Source of the DNA: Cupriavidus taiwanensis
GTDB lineage: Bacteria > Pseudomonadota > Gammaproteobacteria > Burkholderiales > Burkholderiaceae
Assembly: GCF_900249755.1 (NCBI RefSeq)
Contig: NZ_LT976853.1
Location: 1-64,000 of the forward strand
Direction of reading: 5' to 3'
Length of the DNA stretch: 64,000 nucleotides
The notes under the pieces are model-generated. The model saw only the letters and a program-made list of their open reading frames with translations. It made no database searches and had not been told where the DNA came from. The translations under genes were made by a program, and so were the position numbers. This document shows positions 1 through 8,170 of the stretch, in pieces. Every line of letters starts with the position of its first letter. Positions within the stretch are counted from its first letter, which is position 1.

Positions 1-188
1 AATAGTAAGCGACGAAGACGGCGTTGGCAAGCGGTTCCACGAAATAATTCGATGACGCCCGAAAAGGGCGGCCCAGGCAGCGCCGGTTTGTCAGCCGCGG
101 CACCATGATTCATGATCTGTCTGGGCTGAAGCAGACCCGGCACACCGCCGCGGCCTTGCAGGGCGGCCAGACCCAAACCGGGACCCTC
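1..188. other. Left-edge non-coding stretch
   Basis: I see no supported gene here. A frame open to the left reaches the DUF488 gene from an ATG at 105, but its first 28 codons look unlike the family and the ATG at 189 is the better start. No convincing promoter was found. Confidence 0.4.
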
Positions 189-575
189 ATGACCATCAGA
201 ATCGTAAGACTGGGTACACCGCGCGCGGCCGACGAGGGCCTGCGCATCGGTACCGTGCGCAGGCCGCCGCGTGGCGTCCCCAAATCGGAGTTTGCGAGCC
301 GCGATTTCTATGATGTCTGGTATCCGGTGCTTTCACCGTCCCCGGAGTTAGTGGCGCAGGCGCTACATGCGACCGACGATAAACAATGGCGAGTCTTCGT
401 GCGGCATTTCCGCAAGGAAATGGCCGAGCCGGACGCCAGCCGCACGCTGGACCTGTTGGCAGCGCTGTCGCACCAGACCAATTTCTCGGTGGGCTGCTAT
501 TGCGAGGACGAAGCGCGTTGCCACCGCTCCGTCTTGCGCGAGCTGCTCGCCGAACGCGGGGCCGTGATCGGCTGA
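189..575 (+). CDS. DUF488 (YeaO-type) family protein
   Basis: This is a 128-residue soluble protein of the DUF488 family. Members carry a Cys-rich C-terminal signature, visible here as CYCEDEARCHRSVL near residues 103-116. The biochemical role is unproven; the family is uncharacterised or loosely linked to nucleic-acid or stress functions. I chose the ATG at 189 because the upstream in-frame extension from 105 resembles non-coding sequence and DUF488 proteins usually begin a few residues before the I-R-I-V-R-L strand seen here. The gene stands 66 bp before the SpmAB gene in the same direction and could share a transcript with it. No signal peptide or membrane segment is present. Confidence 0.8.
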   Translation: MTIRIVRLGTPRAADEGLRIGTVRRPPRGVPKSEFASRDFYDVWYPVLSPSPELVAQALHATDDKQWRVFVRHFRKEMAEPDASRTLDLLAALSHQTNFSVGCYCEDEARCHRSVLRELLAERGAVIG

Positions 576-641
576 GTCGCACAGCGTGCCGGGGTTCGTC
601 CCGGCTTTGTTCTCACGTTTTCCCGCTTCCTCCATTTTCCG

Positions 642-1886
642 ATGGCGCTGAACGTAGTCTGGCTCGGCTTCTTCCTGATTTCCTTCTTCGCCGCCTGCGT
701 CCGCGTGGCACAGGGCGACCTCGCCATCTTCCCGGCGATGCTAAGCAGCCTGTTCGACAGCGCCCGCACTGCCTTCGAGATCGCGCTCGGACTGGCGGGC
801 GTGATGAGCCTGTGGCTGGGCATCATGCGCATCGGCGAGCGCGCCGGCGTGGTCGACGCCTTCGCCCGGCTCGTGAACCCGCTGCTGCGGCACTTCTTTC
901 CCGGGGTGCCCCAGGGACACCCGGCGCAAGGCGCCATGATGATGAACGTGTCGGCCAACCTGCTCGGGCTGGACAACGCCGCCACGCCGCTGGGGCTGAA
1001 CGCCATGCGCGAGTTGCAGACGCTGAACCGCCGCCCGGACGTCGCTACCGACGCCCAGATCATGTTCATCGTGCTCAACTCTGCCGGGCTGACGCTGATC
1101 CCGACTTCGGTCATCGCCATCCGCCAGGCCATCGCGGTCAAGCAGGGGCTGGTCGGCTTCAACGCCGCCGACATCTTCTTGCCGACGCTGCTGGCCACCG
1201 GGGGCGCATGCCTGGCAGGGTTGCTGGCGGTGGCATGGGTGCAGCGGATCAACCTGCTGCGCCCCGCGGTACTGGTGGCGTTCGGGCTGGTGACCGCGCT
1301 GCTTGGGGCGATGTTCGCGTGGTTGCGGCATGCGCCGCCCGAACAGGTCAGCACTTTCACGGCGCTGGCTGGCGCCGGCTTCATCCTGTCCCTGATCACC
1401 CTCTTCCTGATTTGCGGTGCGCTGCGCCGGGTCAACGTGTATGAGGCGTTTATCGACGGCGCCAAGGAAGGCTTCGGCGTCGCCGTGCAGATCATTCCCT
1501 ATCTGGTGGCGATCCTGGTCGCCATTGGCCTGTTCCGCGCCGCCGGCTGCATGGAAGTGCTGATGGCCTGGCTCATGCAGGGCTTCGCAATGCTGGGCGT
1601 CAACACCGACTTTGTCCCGGCGCTGCCGGTCGGTCTGATGAAGATCCTGTCCGGCGCCGGCGCGCGCGGGCTGATGGTCGACGTGATGACGACCTACGGC
1701 GTGGATTCCTTCCAGGGACGGCTGGCGGCGATTATCCAGGGGTCGACCGAAACGACCTTCTATGTGCTGGCGGTCTACTTCGGCAGCATCAATGTGCGCA
1801 ATACGCGCCATGCGCTTGGCTGTGCTCTTGTGGCAGACACTGCAGGGATCTTTTGTGCAGTCGGCGCCGCGTACCTTTTCCGCTGA
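642..1886 (+). CDS. Fused SpmA-SpmB nucleoside-recognition membrane protein
   Basis: This 414-residue polytopic inner-membrane protein joins the two subunits known in Bacillus as spore maturation proteins A and B. Residues 1 to about 200 match SpmA, including the NLLGLDNAATPLGLNAM motif near 105-121. Residues from about 220 match SpmB, including KILSGAGARGLMV and the GSTETTFYVL motif. Both halves belong to the nucleoside-recognition (Gate) domain family. About ten hydrophobic segments are visible. Spore formation is not expected in a Gram-negative beta-proteobacterium, so the role is probably transport or an envelope function; this is inference. The start at ATG 642 leads directly into the first membrane helix. 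Confidence 0.88.
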   Translation: MALNVVWLGFFLISFFAACVRVAQGDLAIFPAMLSSLFDSARTAFEIALGLAGVMSLWLGIMRIGERAGVVDAFARLVNPLLRHFFPGVPQGHPAQGAMMMNVSANLLGLDNAATPLGLNAMRELQTLNRRPDVATDAQIMFIVLNSAGLTLIPTSVIAIRQAIAVKQGLVGFNAADIFLPTLLATGGACLAGLLAVAWVQRINLLRPAVLVAFGLVTALLGAMFAWLRHAPPEQVSTFTALAGAGFILSLITLFLICGALRRVNVYEAFIDGAKEGFGVAVQIIPYLVAILVAIGLFRAAGCMEVLMAWLMQGFAMLGVNTDFVPALPVGLMKILSGAGARGLMVDVMTTYGVDSFQGRLAAIIQGSTETTFYVLAVYFGSINVRNTRHALGCALVADTAGIFCAVGAAYLFR

Positions 1887-1960
1887 CCTCGTCAGTCCCG
1901 CCAATTTGTCGCCTTCTTACAACGGCATTGTGCGCACCATCGTACATTGACACATTGCAC

Positions 1961-1989
1961 TTGGTGCGTCGCAACAAACCATGTATAGT
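1961..1989 (+). promoter_or_regulatory. Sigma70-type promoter of the candidate small RNA
   Basis: A -35-like TTGGTG (1961-1966) and a -10-like TATAGT (1984-1989) are separated by 17 bp. Transcription would begin near 1996. The alternative TTGACA at 1947-1952 is too far upstream for this -10. Confidence 0.45.
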
Positions 1990-1995
1990 GAAGTC

Positions 1996-2054
1996 TGTCT
2001 CCTCCACCACCTCGGTGGATTCCAACCCACGCACAACCTGCGTGGGTTTTTTTT
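1996..2054 (+). ncRNA. Candidate ~60-nt small RNA with Rho-independent terminator
   Basis: The predicted transcript begins after the 1984-1989 -10 box and folds into two hairpins. The first is TCCACC (2003-2008)/GGTGGA (2014-2019) with a 5-nt loop. The second is an 8-bp GC stem, CCCACGCA (2026-2033)/TGCGTGGG (2039-2046), followed by eight T (2047-2054). The single-stranded 5' part and first loop are rich in CUCC/CCACC, complementary to Shine-Dalgarno sequences. A promoter, CU-rich unpaired sites and a U8 tail are typical of Hfq-type trans-acting small RNAs. It does not encode a peptide. A plain terminator for the SpmAB gene is possible, but the stem lies about 140 bp past its stop codon and has its own promoter. 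Confidence 0.5.
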
Positions 2055-2249
2055 CGCCTGTGTTGGGTAGCTGCCGTGATGGATTTCCGCACTGCAACAA
2101 CAGCGGCGCGGGCGAAGGCATGGCAGTTCAGCGGGAAATCGACGGCGAAGGAAACATCGGCTGGATGGTCGCAATTGCCGTGGGACTTTACGGAACGCGG
2201 CCTTGGCCTATATTGATTGGATACGTCCGCCGCCAGCACGAGGCACGCC

Positions 2250-2528
2250 ATGCCAGACATCACGTTCCCTCGCAGCCTCCCCACCTACTGTGCAGCCAGC
2301 CTGACGCTGTCCTGCCCCGCGACGGTCAACGGCAGTCCCACCTTGTATTCCGTCACCGCCGAGGCGCTCGAGGCCCATTTCGGCGCGCGCTCGCCGCGCG
2401 AGGAAGACCTGGTGGCGGCCTTTACCAATAACCGCCAACGGATCGAGCGCCTGGCCGAAAGCCTGTTCGAGCTGACCGAGGCGCGCGAGATCGTGCTGCG
2501 CAGCGGCCATTTTCGCTTCGCGGGCTGA
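2250..2528 (+). CDS. DUF1488 family protein
   Basis: This 92-residue protein matches the DUF1488 family: an N-terminal beta-rich half, then an alpha-helical half beginning YSVTAEALEAHFG and ending in a short strand. The function is unknown and no catalytic motif is evident. I chose the ATG at 2250 because the 11-residue in-frame extension from 2217 looks random and the MPDITFP start resembles family N-termini. It is convergent with the universal stress gene, with stop codons 36 bp apart. Confidence 0.7.
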   Translation: MPDITFPRSLPTYCAASLTLSCPATVNGSPTLYSVTAEALEAHFGARSPREEDLVAAFTNNRQRIERLAESLFELTEAREIVLRSGHFRFAG

Positions 2529-2564
2529 ACCTGCCGCCCGCGTCCGGGGCGCATTGTCCTGGCG

Positions 2565-3035
2565 TCAGTCGGCTTTCGCTTCGCCGCGCACCAGCAGCAC
2601 CGGCATAGTGGACTGGCGGATCACCGCCTCGGCAACGCTGCCCAGCACCAGCCGGCGCACGCCGCGGCGGCCATGCGTGCCGATTACCAGCAGGTCTGCG
2701 CCCCATTGGCGCGCGGCCTCGTTGATTGAGGCACCGATGTCTCCCGGCACCGCGGCCGCGCTCACCAGCCGGGTTTCATGCGCCACGCCGGCGCCCGCCA
2801 GGCGCTGCGCCGCGCCCTGCAGGGCGCGCTGGCCGCTTTCCTCGAACGCCTTCTGCAACTGGCTCGGGTCGTAGTAGCCGGCGTCGAACATGGGCGTGCC
2901 GATGTCGACGATATAGAGCGCCAGCACGGTTGCGCCGCCGGGCGAGGCCACGCGAATGGCTTCGTCAACCGCCAGGTCTGACGTGCTGCTGCCGTCCACT
3001 GCTACCACGATCTTGCTGTATGCCGCGCTGGTCAT
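2565..3035 (-). CDS. Universal stress protein (UspA family)
   Basis: This 156-residue single-domain UspA protein begins with the usual KIVVAVDGS strand-turn. It carries the ATP-binding signature G-2x-G-9x-G-S as [15 protein letters not shown] near residues 118-132, so it probably belongs to the ATP-binding subgroup. Members are soluble stress-response proteins that often form dimers. It lies divergently from paaA across a 200-bp gap, so its promoter is near the paa promoter, but nothing shows shared control. Length is normal for the family. Confidence 0.93.
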   Translation of the reverse strand: MTSAAYSKIVVAVDGSSTSDLAVDEAIRVASPGGATVLALYIVDIGTPMFDAGYYDPSQLQKAFEESGQRALQGAAQRLAGAGVAHETRLVSAAAVPGDIGASINEAARQWGADLLVIGTHGRRGVRRLVLGSVAEAVIRQSTMPVLLVRGEAKAD

Positions 3036-3154
3036 GAGCGTACCTCCGTCGATGGAAAGGAATGCGGCGCGGGGGCCGCCTGTATTGGATAGTACACAGC
3101 GGCCGGTGCCCGCGTCATGCGCGGCGGCAAGCGACCAGCAGCCCGCCCCTTTAA

Positions 3155-3182
3155 TTGACCGACCGGTCGGCTTATATATAAT
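3155..3182 (+). promoter_or_regulatory. paa operon promoter with embedded TetR-type operator
   Basis: A strong sigma70 pair, TTGACC (3155-3160) and TATAAT (3177-3182), has a 16-bp spacer. The perfect 12-bp palindrome CCGACCGGTCGG (3159-3170) overlaps the end of the -35 and fills most of the spacer, an ideal position for a repressor. TetR-family regulators commonly bind such GACCGGTC-centred palindromes. The likely ligand-responsive repressor is the TetR protein at 8171-8788. Transcription should start near 3189. Confidence 0.75.
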
Positions 3183-3235
3183 AGGGCCAGCCGTGCCGGA
3201 CCGGATTGGCGCGGCGCCCCGCCAGAGGAGACGAT

Positions 3236-4255
3236 ATGTACACGCAGAGTCTTGACCTGCCCGGCCAGCACGCCGATGCGGCGCAGGCCAGCGCGCCCGC
3301 GGACGAAGCCGCCCGCCAGGCGGCGTTCGATGCCTGCATGGCCGCCGACGGCAAGATCGAGCCGCAGGACTGGATGCCGCAGGCCTACCGCAAGACGCTG
3401 GTGCGCCAGATCTCGCAGCATGCGCACTCGGAAATCGTCGGCATGCTGCCGGAGGGCAACTGGATCAGCCGGGCGCCGTCGCTCAAGCGCAAGGCCATCC
3501 TGCTGGCCAAGGTGCAGGATGAAGGCGGCCACGGCCTTTACCTGTATTCGGCGGCCGAGACCCTGGATGCCTCGCGCGACGACCTGGTCGATGCGCTGCA
3601 CAGTGGCAAGGCCAAGTATTCGTCGATCTTCAATTACCCGACGCTGACCTGGGCCGACGTAGGGGTGATCGGCTGGCTGGTCGACGGCGCCGCGATCATG
3701 AACCAGATCCCGTTGTGCCGCTGCTCATACGGGCCGTATGCGCGCGCCATGATCCGCATCTGCAAGGAAGAATCGTTCCACCAGCGCCAGGGCTTCGACG
3801 CGCTGCTGGCCATGATGCGCGGCACCGACGCCCAGCGCGAGATGGTGCAGGACGCGGTCAACCGCTGGTGGTTCCCGGTGCTGATGATGTTCGGCCCCCC
3901 CGATGCGGCCTCGACCAACAGCGCGCAGACCATGGCCTGGGGCATCAAGCGCATCTCCAATGACGACCTGCGCCAGAAGTTTGTCGATGCCACGGTCGAG
4001 CAGGCGCGCGTGCTGGGCGTGACCCTGCCCGACCCCGGCCTGCAATGGAATGCCGAGCGTGGCCACTACGACTACAGCCCGCTCGACTGGGACGAATTCT
4101 GGCGTGTCATCAACGGCGACGGCCCCTGCAACAAGGAACGCCTCGCCACCCGCGTGAAAGCGCACGAGGACGGCGCCTGGGTGCGTGAAGCCGCGCTGGC
4201 CCACGCCGCCAGGCTGGCCGAACGCGAAGCCGGCGCCGGCCGCGCGGCCGCCTGA
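3236..4255 (+). CDS. paaA: Phenylacetyl-CoA 1,2-epoxidase subunit PaaA
   Basis: This 339-residue catalytic alpha subunit of the multicomponent oxygenase epoxidises the aromatic ring of phenylacetyl-CoA. It belongs to the ferritin-like bacterial diiron family. Two E-x-x-H pairs that ligate the diiron centre are visible: E96-x-x-H99 in KVQDEGGHG, and E-S-F-H within [10 protein letters not shown] near residues 181-190. The ATG at 3236 follows a good AGAGGAG ribosome site at 3224-3230; an in-frame ATG at 3206 lacks one. It opens the paaABCDE operon, 26 bp before paaB. Length and sequence are typical of beta-proteobacterial PaaA. Confidence 0.97.
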   Translation: MYTQSLDLPGQHADAAQASAPADEAARQAAFDACMAADGKIEPQDWMPQAYRKTLVRQISQHAHSEIVGMLPEGNWISRAPSLKRKAILLAKVQDEGGHGLYLYSAAETLDASRDDLVDALHSGKAKYSSIFNYPTLTWADVGVIGWLVDGAAIMNQIPLCRCSYGPYARAMIRICKEESFHQRQGFDALLAMMRGTDAQREMVQDAVNRWWFPVLMMFGPPDAASTNSAQTMAWGIKRISNDDLRQKFVDATVEQARVLGVTLPDPGLQWNAERGHYDYSPLDWDEFWRVINGDGPCNKERLATRVKAHEDGAWVREAALAHAARLAEREAGAGRAAA

Positions 4256-4281
4256 CCACCGACATCGCCGAGGAGACCACC

Positions 4282-4569
4282 ATGCAACGCAAGGAATGGC
4301 CGCTGTGGGAAGTGTTCGTGCGCAGCAAGCAAGGCCTGGAACACAAGCATTGCGGCAGCCTGCACGCGGCCGACGCGCAGCAGGCGCTGCACATGGCGCG
4401 GGACGTCTATACGCGGCGCCAGGAAGGCGTGTCGATCTGGGTGGTGCCGTCCGCGGCCATCACCGCCAGCGTGCCGGAGGAAAAGCCGGAGCTGTTCGAC
4501 CCCATGGCCGACAAGATCTACAGGCATCCGACGTTCTACCAGCTGCCCGACGAAGTCAACCACATGTAA
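4282..4569 (+). CDS. paaB: Phenylacetyl-CoA epoxidase subunit PaaB
   Basis: This 95-residue small subunit bridges PaaAC heterodimers in the epoxidase complex and has no catalytic site of its own. It matches the family throughout, beginning with the conserved WPLWEVFVRSKQGLEHKH stretch (residues 5-22). A GAGGAG ribosome site lies just before the ATG. The gene sits between paaA (26-bp gap) and paaC (10-bp gap), consistent with tight co-translation. Confidence 0.96.
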   Translation: MQRKEWPLWEVFVRSKQGLEHKHCGSLHAADAQQALHMARDVYTRRQEGVSIWVVPSAAITASVPEEKPELFDPMADKIYRHPTFYQLPDEVNHM

Positions 4570-4579
4570 GGCCCGCACG

Positions 4580-5431
4580 ATGACCGCGTCCCCACAGCCT
4601 GCCACGCCTGCCTCGCTGGACCACCTGCCGTCTGAGCGCTCCGCCGCGCTGCGCTACGTGCTGCGCCTGGCCGACAACGCCCTGATTCTCGGCCAGCGCA
4701 ACGCCGAATGGTGCGGCCACGGGCCGGTGCTGGAAGAAGACATCGCGCTGGCCAATATCAGCCTCGACCTGATCGGCCAGGCGCGGCTGCTGTATGGCCG
4801 CGCCGGCGAACTCGAGGGCGAGCTGACCGGCCTGCCGCGCCACGAGGACGACTACGCCTACTGGCGCGCCGAGCGCGAGTTCCGCAACTGGACGCTGCTG
4901 GAGCTGCCGCATCGCGGCCCGCTCGCCGGCAACGCCGCCGCCGAACGCGACTACGCCGTCACCATCATGCGCAACTTCCTGTACAGCGCGCTGATGGTGG
5001 AGCTCTGGCGGGCCTTGCAGGACAGCCGGGACGAACCGCTGGCCGCGATCGCCGCCAAGGCGGTCAAGGAGGCGCGTTACCACCTGCACCATGCGGCGGG
5101 CTGGGTGGTGCGGCTGGGCGACGGCACCGAGGTTTCGCACGCGCGCATGCAGCGCGCGCTGGAGCACCTGCTCCCCTATATGAACGAGTGCTTTGCCGAA
5201 GACGCGGTCGAGATCGAGGCCGCCGCGCAGGGCGTCGGCGTGGTCACCGCCACGCTGCGCCCGGCCTGGGACGACACCGTCGCCGAGACGCTGCAGGCCG
5301 CCACGCTGGTCTTGCCGCCGGCCACGGGTTTTGTCTCGACCGGCAAGCACGGCGTGCATTCGGAACACATGAGCTACCTGCTGGGCGAAATGCAGGGACT
5401 GGCGCGGGCCCATCCGGGCGCGCAATGGTGA
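4580..5431 (+). CDS. paaC: Phenylacetyl-CoA epoxidase subunit PaaC
   Basis: This 283-residue structural beta-type subunit of the phenylacetyl-CoA epoxidase is a ferritin-like helical bundle that pairs with PaaA but is catalytically silent in characterised homologues. Family landmarks include LRLADNALILGQRNAEWCG near residues 30-48 and the YHLHHAAGWVVRLGDGT segment near 171-187. It starts 10 bp after paaB and ends 31 bp before paaD. Its length is slightly above the E. coli protein because of a short variable N-terminus. Confidence 0.96.
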   Translation: MTASPQPATPASLDHLPSERSAALRYVLRLADNALILGQRNAEWCGHGPVLEEDIALANISLDLIGQARLLYGRAGELEGELTGLPRHEDDYAYWRAEREFRNWTLLELPHRGPLAGNAAAERDYAVTIMRNFLYSALMVELWRALQDSRDEPLAAIAAKAVKEARYHLHHAAGWVVRLGDGTEVSHARMQRALEHLLPYMNECFAEDAVEIEAAAQGVGVVTATLRPAWDDTVAETLQAATLVLPPATGFVSTGKHGVHSEHMSYLLGEMQGLARAHPGAQW

Positions 5432-5462
5432 GCGCCCGCTTCAGCGCAAACGGTTGATCCAC

Positions 5463-6032
5463 ATGAACGTCACCGCCCTTCCCTCCTATCACGTGCACAA
5501 CGCGGGCGCCACCGGCGAGCGCGTCGCGCGCGCGTGGGCGGCGCTCGAAGCGGTGCCGGACCCGGAGATCCCGGTGGTATCGATCCGCGAACTTGGCATC
5601 CTGCGCGAGGTGGTATCGGCGCCGGACGGCGTGCTGGAGATCGTCATCACGCCCACCTATTCCGGCTGTCCTGCGATGTCGCAGATCGCTGAGGACATTG
5701 GCCAGGCGCTGGACCGCGCGGGGCTGGCGCCATGGCGCATCCGCACCGTGCTGGCGCCGGCCTGGACCACGGACTGGATCACGCCGGCCGCGCGCGAGCG
5801 CCTGCGCGCGTACGGCATCGCGCCGCCGGGCCAGTGCGGTGCGCCGGCCGGAGCGCAGCCGCTGCGCTTCGTGCCACGCGCCGCGCGTGCCGGCGCGCCC
5901 GATGCCGTGGCCTGCCCGCGCTGCGGCAGCGTCCATACGCAGGAGATCTCGCGCTTTGCCTCGACCGCCTGCAAGGCGCTGTACCGGTGCCTGGACTGCC
6001 GCGAGCCGTTCGACTATTTCAAACCCTACTGA
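5463..6032 (+). CDS. paaD: PaaD, iron-centre maturation factor of the epoxidase
   Basis: This 189-residue protein has an N-terminal MIP18/DUF59 domain (residues 20-105, with PDPEIPVVSIRELGILR) and a C-terminal zinc-ribbon-like domain with CPRCG near 154-158 and a second C-x-x-C pair in RCLDCREPF near 178-186. DUF59 proteins assist Fe-S cluster assembly, and PaaD is required for an active epoxidase, probably by maturing the PaaE iron-sulfur centre or the diiron site. The ATG at 5463 is preferred to an in-frame TTG at 5454 because of codon identity, although neither has a strong ribosome site. It lies between paaC and paaE. Confidence 0.94.
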   Translation: MNVTALPSYHVHNAGATGERVARAWAALEAVPDPEIPVVSIRELGILREVVSAPDGVLEIVITPTYSGCPAMSQIAEDIGQALDRAGLAPWRIRTVLAPAWTTDWITPAARERLRAYGIAPPGQCGAPAGAQPLRFVPRAARAGAPDAVACPRCGSVHTQEISRFASTACKALYRCLDCREPFDYFKPY

Positions 6033-6056
6033 GCCCCCGGGCCGAGCCAGGCTGCC

Positions 6057-7145
6057 ATGACTCCACAGTTCCACCCGCTGCGCGTGGCGCAGGTTCGCCC
6101 CGAGACCGCCGACACCATCTCGATCGCGTTCGAGGTCCCGGACGCGCTGCGCGATGCCTACCGCTTCACGCAGGGCCAGTTCCTGACGCTGAAGGCGCCG
6201 GTCGACGGCAACGAGCTGCGGCGCTCTTACTCGATCTGTTCGGCGGTGCAGGACTATGACGCGCACGGCGAATTGCGCGTCGCGGTCAAGCTGGTGGAGG
6301 ACGGGCTGTTTTCCAGCCATCTGCACGATTCCATCGCCCCCGGGCAGGTGATCGACGTGATGACGCCCGACGGGCGCTTCCACGTGCCGCTCGATGCCGA
6401 TGCCGCGCGCCACTATGTCGCCTTTGCCGCCGGCAGCGGCATCACGCCAGTGCTGTCGCTGGTCCGCACCACGCTGCAGGCCGAGCCGCGCAGCCGCTTC
6501 ACGCTGGTCTACGGCAACCGCAATGTCGACAGCATCATCTTTTCCGAGGCGCTGGAGGACCTGAAGAACCAGTACCTGGCGCGCTTCACGCTGTACCACG
6601 TGCTGTCGCGCCAGCCGCAGGAGGTGGACCTGCTCCACGGCCGCCTCGACCACGCGCGGGTGACGGCTTTCCTGCAGACGCTGATCCCGGTCGACGACAT
6701 CGACGCGGCCTTTGTCTGCGGCCCGGCGTCGATGATCGACGAGGTCGAGGCGGCGCTGCGCGACGCGGGCCTGGACCCGCAACGCATCCACGCCGAGCGC
6801 TTCGGGGTACCGCTGGCCCAAACCCGGCGCAAGCCGGCCGCCGCGCACGCCGATCACGCCGGCACGGCGGAGCTGGTGGTGGTGCTCGATGGCAAGCAGC
6901 ACAGCATGCGCCTGCCGCTGGCGGATGCCAACGTGCTCGACACCGCGCTGGCCGCGGGGCTGGACCTGCCCTATGCGTGCAAAGGGGGGGTCTGTTGCAC
7001 CTGCCGCGCCAAAGTGCTGGAAGGCAAGGTCGAGATGGAAAAGAACTACACGCTCGAGCCCTGGGAGATGGACAAGGGCTTCGTGCTGACCTGCCAGGCA
7101 CGCGCGCTGACGCCGCGGGTGGTGGTCAGCTACGACGAACGCTGA
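6057..7145 (+). CDS. paaE: Phenylacetyl-CoA epoxidase reductase subunit PaaE
   Basis: This 362-residue reductase passes electrons from NADPH to PaaA. Domain order is an FAD-binding barrel with the R-x-Y-S motif RRSYSICSA (about residues 59-67), an NAD(P)-binding domain with YVAFAAGSGITPVLSL (about 121-136), and a C-terminal plant-type [2Fe-2S] domain. The cluster cysteines have C-x4-C-x2-C spacing in ACKGGVCCTC near residues 306-315, with the fourth Cys in VLTCQA near 344-349. It is the last clear paa enzyme of the operon, 24 bp after paaD. Confidence 0.97.
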   Translation: MTPQFHPLRVAQVRPETADTISIAFEVPDALRDAYRFTQGQFLTLKAPVDGNELRRSYSICSAVQDYDAHGELRVAVKLVEDGLFSSHLHDSIAPGQVIDVMTPDGRFHVPLDADAARHYVAFAAGSGITPVLSLVRTTLQAEPRSRFTLVYGNRNVDSIIFSEALEDLKNQYLARFTLYHVLSRQPQEVDLLHGRLDHARVTAFLQTLIPVDDIDAAFVCGPASMIDEVEAALRDAGLDPQRIHAERFGVPLAQTRRKPAAAHADHAGTAELVVVLDGKQHSMRLPLADANVLDTALAAGLDLPYACKGGVCCTCRAKVLEGKVEMEKNYTLEPWEMDKGFVLTCQARALTPRVVVSYDER

Positions 7146-7363
7146 GCCCGGCACGCCGCCGCGTGCGTCGTCAGACAATCGCCGACATTGGCCAGCACGG
7201 GCCGTGACTACAATGGCGGCAGGCGGCGCCCTGCTGGCGCGATGCTTGCAGGCGGGTGAACAGGCGCGCGGTGCGGGCGGCTTTCGACAGAGCCGCCGGG
7301 CAGTTGTCGTGCCGCCGCCGCGGCGGCGCCAGCGAACCGCCCCACCCATATACAATCACGGCC

Positions 7364-8161
7364 ATGCAATATATCCACGTCGTCAACGGTGATGTAGCAG
7401 GCACGACCCTGCGCCAGGCGCTGGCCCAGGCTGCGCGGCCGGACCCTGTCGTGGTGCTGCGCGACGATCTCGCCGTCGGCCCGCTGGCCGACATCGACAG
7501 CACCGGGATGATCCGCTCCGGCTTCTGGCAGCGCGTCGCCCCGCACACCGACATCGACTTCGCCGCCGAGATGCGCCAGGCGCTGGACCAGCTGCTGGCG
7601 CTGCGGCAGGACGACATGGAAGTGGCGATCTGGCACGGCCAGAGCGCGGCCGACCAGCTGATGCTGCGCCGGGTGGTGTTCCACCTGTACCAGGCGCCGC
7701 AGCGGATCAACGAGGTGGCGATGGACCTGCGCGAACTCGAAATGCCCGCGCAGGGCAACCTGGCGGCGATCGGCATGTATTCGCCGGCGCGGCTGGCGCG
7801 GCGCTTCTCGACCATCGCCCCGGTCTCGGTGCTGCGCCTGGGGCGCCTGGGTTACGAATGGCAGCAGAACGTCAAGGAAAACGCCGACGTGCGGCTGTGG
7901 AAGGGCAACACCCTGGTGCCCGCGGCCTACCGCACCATCGACGACATCATCATGGAGCGCGCCCCGTCCGACTGGACCCCCGCGGCGCAGGTGGTGGGCA
8001 GCGTGATGGGCGCGATCGAGGGCCTGCTGGCCAGCGACTGGTTCGTGTTCTGGCGCTGCCGCGAGCTGATCGCCATGGGCCAGTTGGTACTGCGCGGCAA
8101 CGCCGACTCGCTCGATACCTGCGAGCTGCGCCGCCACGCCGGCGGCAGCGGGGGCGAATAA
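7364..8161 (+). CDS. DUF1835 domain-containing protein
   Basis: This 265-residue soluble protein matches the DUF1835 family at its N-terminus (HVVNGDVAGTTLRQAL, then VVLRDDLAVGPLADI). Its C-terminal half, with the conserved PAAYRTIDDIIME segment, resembles the associated DUF3658 domain. The function is unknown. The ATG at 7364 is preferred over upstream in-frame codons that run through unrelated GC-rich sequence. A TACAAT hexamer at 7351-7356 ends only 7 bp before the ATG, so a leaderless transcript is possible. It lies 9 bp before paaR and probably shares its transcript. Confidence 0.8.
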   Translation: MQYIHVVNGDVAGTTLRQALAQAARPDPVVVLRDDLAVGPLADIDSTGMIRSGFWQRVAPHTDIDFAAEMRQALDQLLALRQDDMEVAIWHGQSAADQLMLRRVVFHLYQAPQRINEVAMDLRELEMPAQGNLAAIGMYSPARLARRFSTIAPVSVLRLGRLGYEWQQNVKENADVRLWKGNTLVPAAYRTIDDIIMERAPSDWTPAAQVVGSVMGAIEGLLASDWFVFWRCRELIAMGQLVLRGNADSLDTCELRRHAGGSGGE

Positions 8162-8170
8162 AAAGAATAT

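Larger units (their letters stand above)
1887..2249 (+). other. Intergenic region holding a candidate small RNA
   Basis: This 363-bp gap between the SpmAB gene and the DUF1488 gene has no credible protein gene. Its one clear structure is a promoter-like pair, two hairpins and a U-tract between 1961 and 2054, listed separately as a candidate small RNA. The remainder (2055-2249) shows no recognisable element. Confidence 0.5.

Noticed and set aside
5244..7355. A 703-codon minus-strand frame opposite paaC-paaE
   Set aside because: Antisense to three well-supported paa genes; no domain seen.
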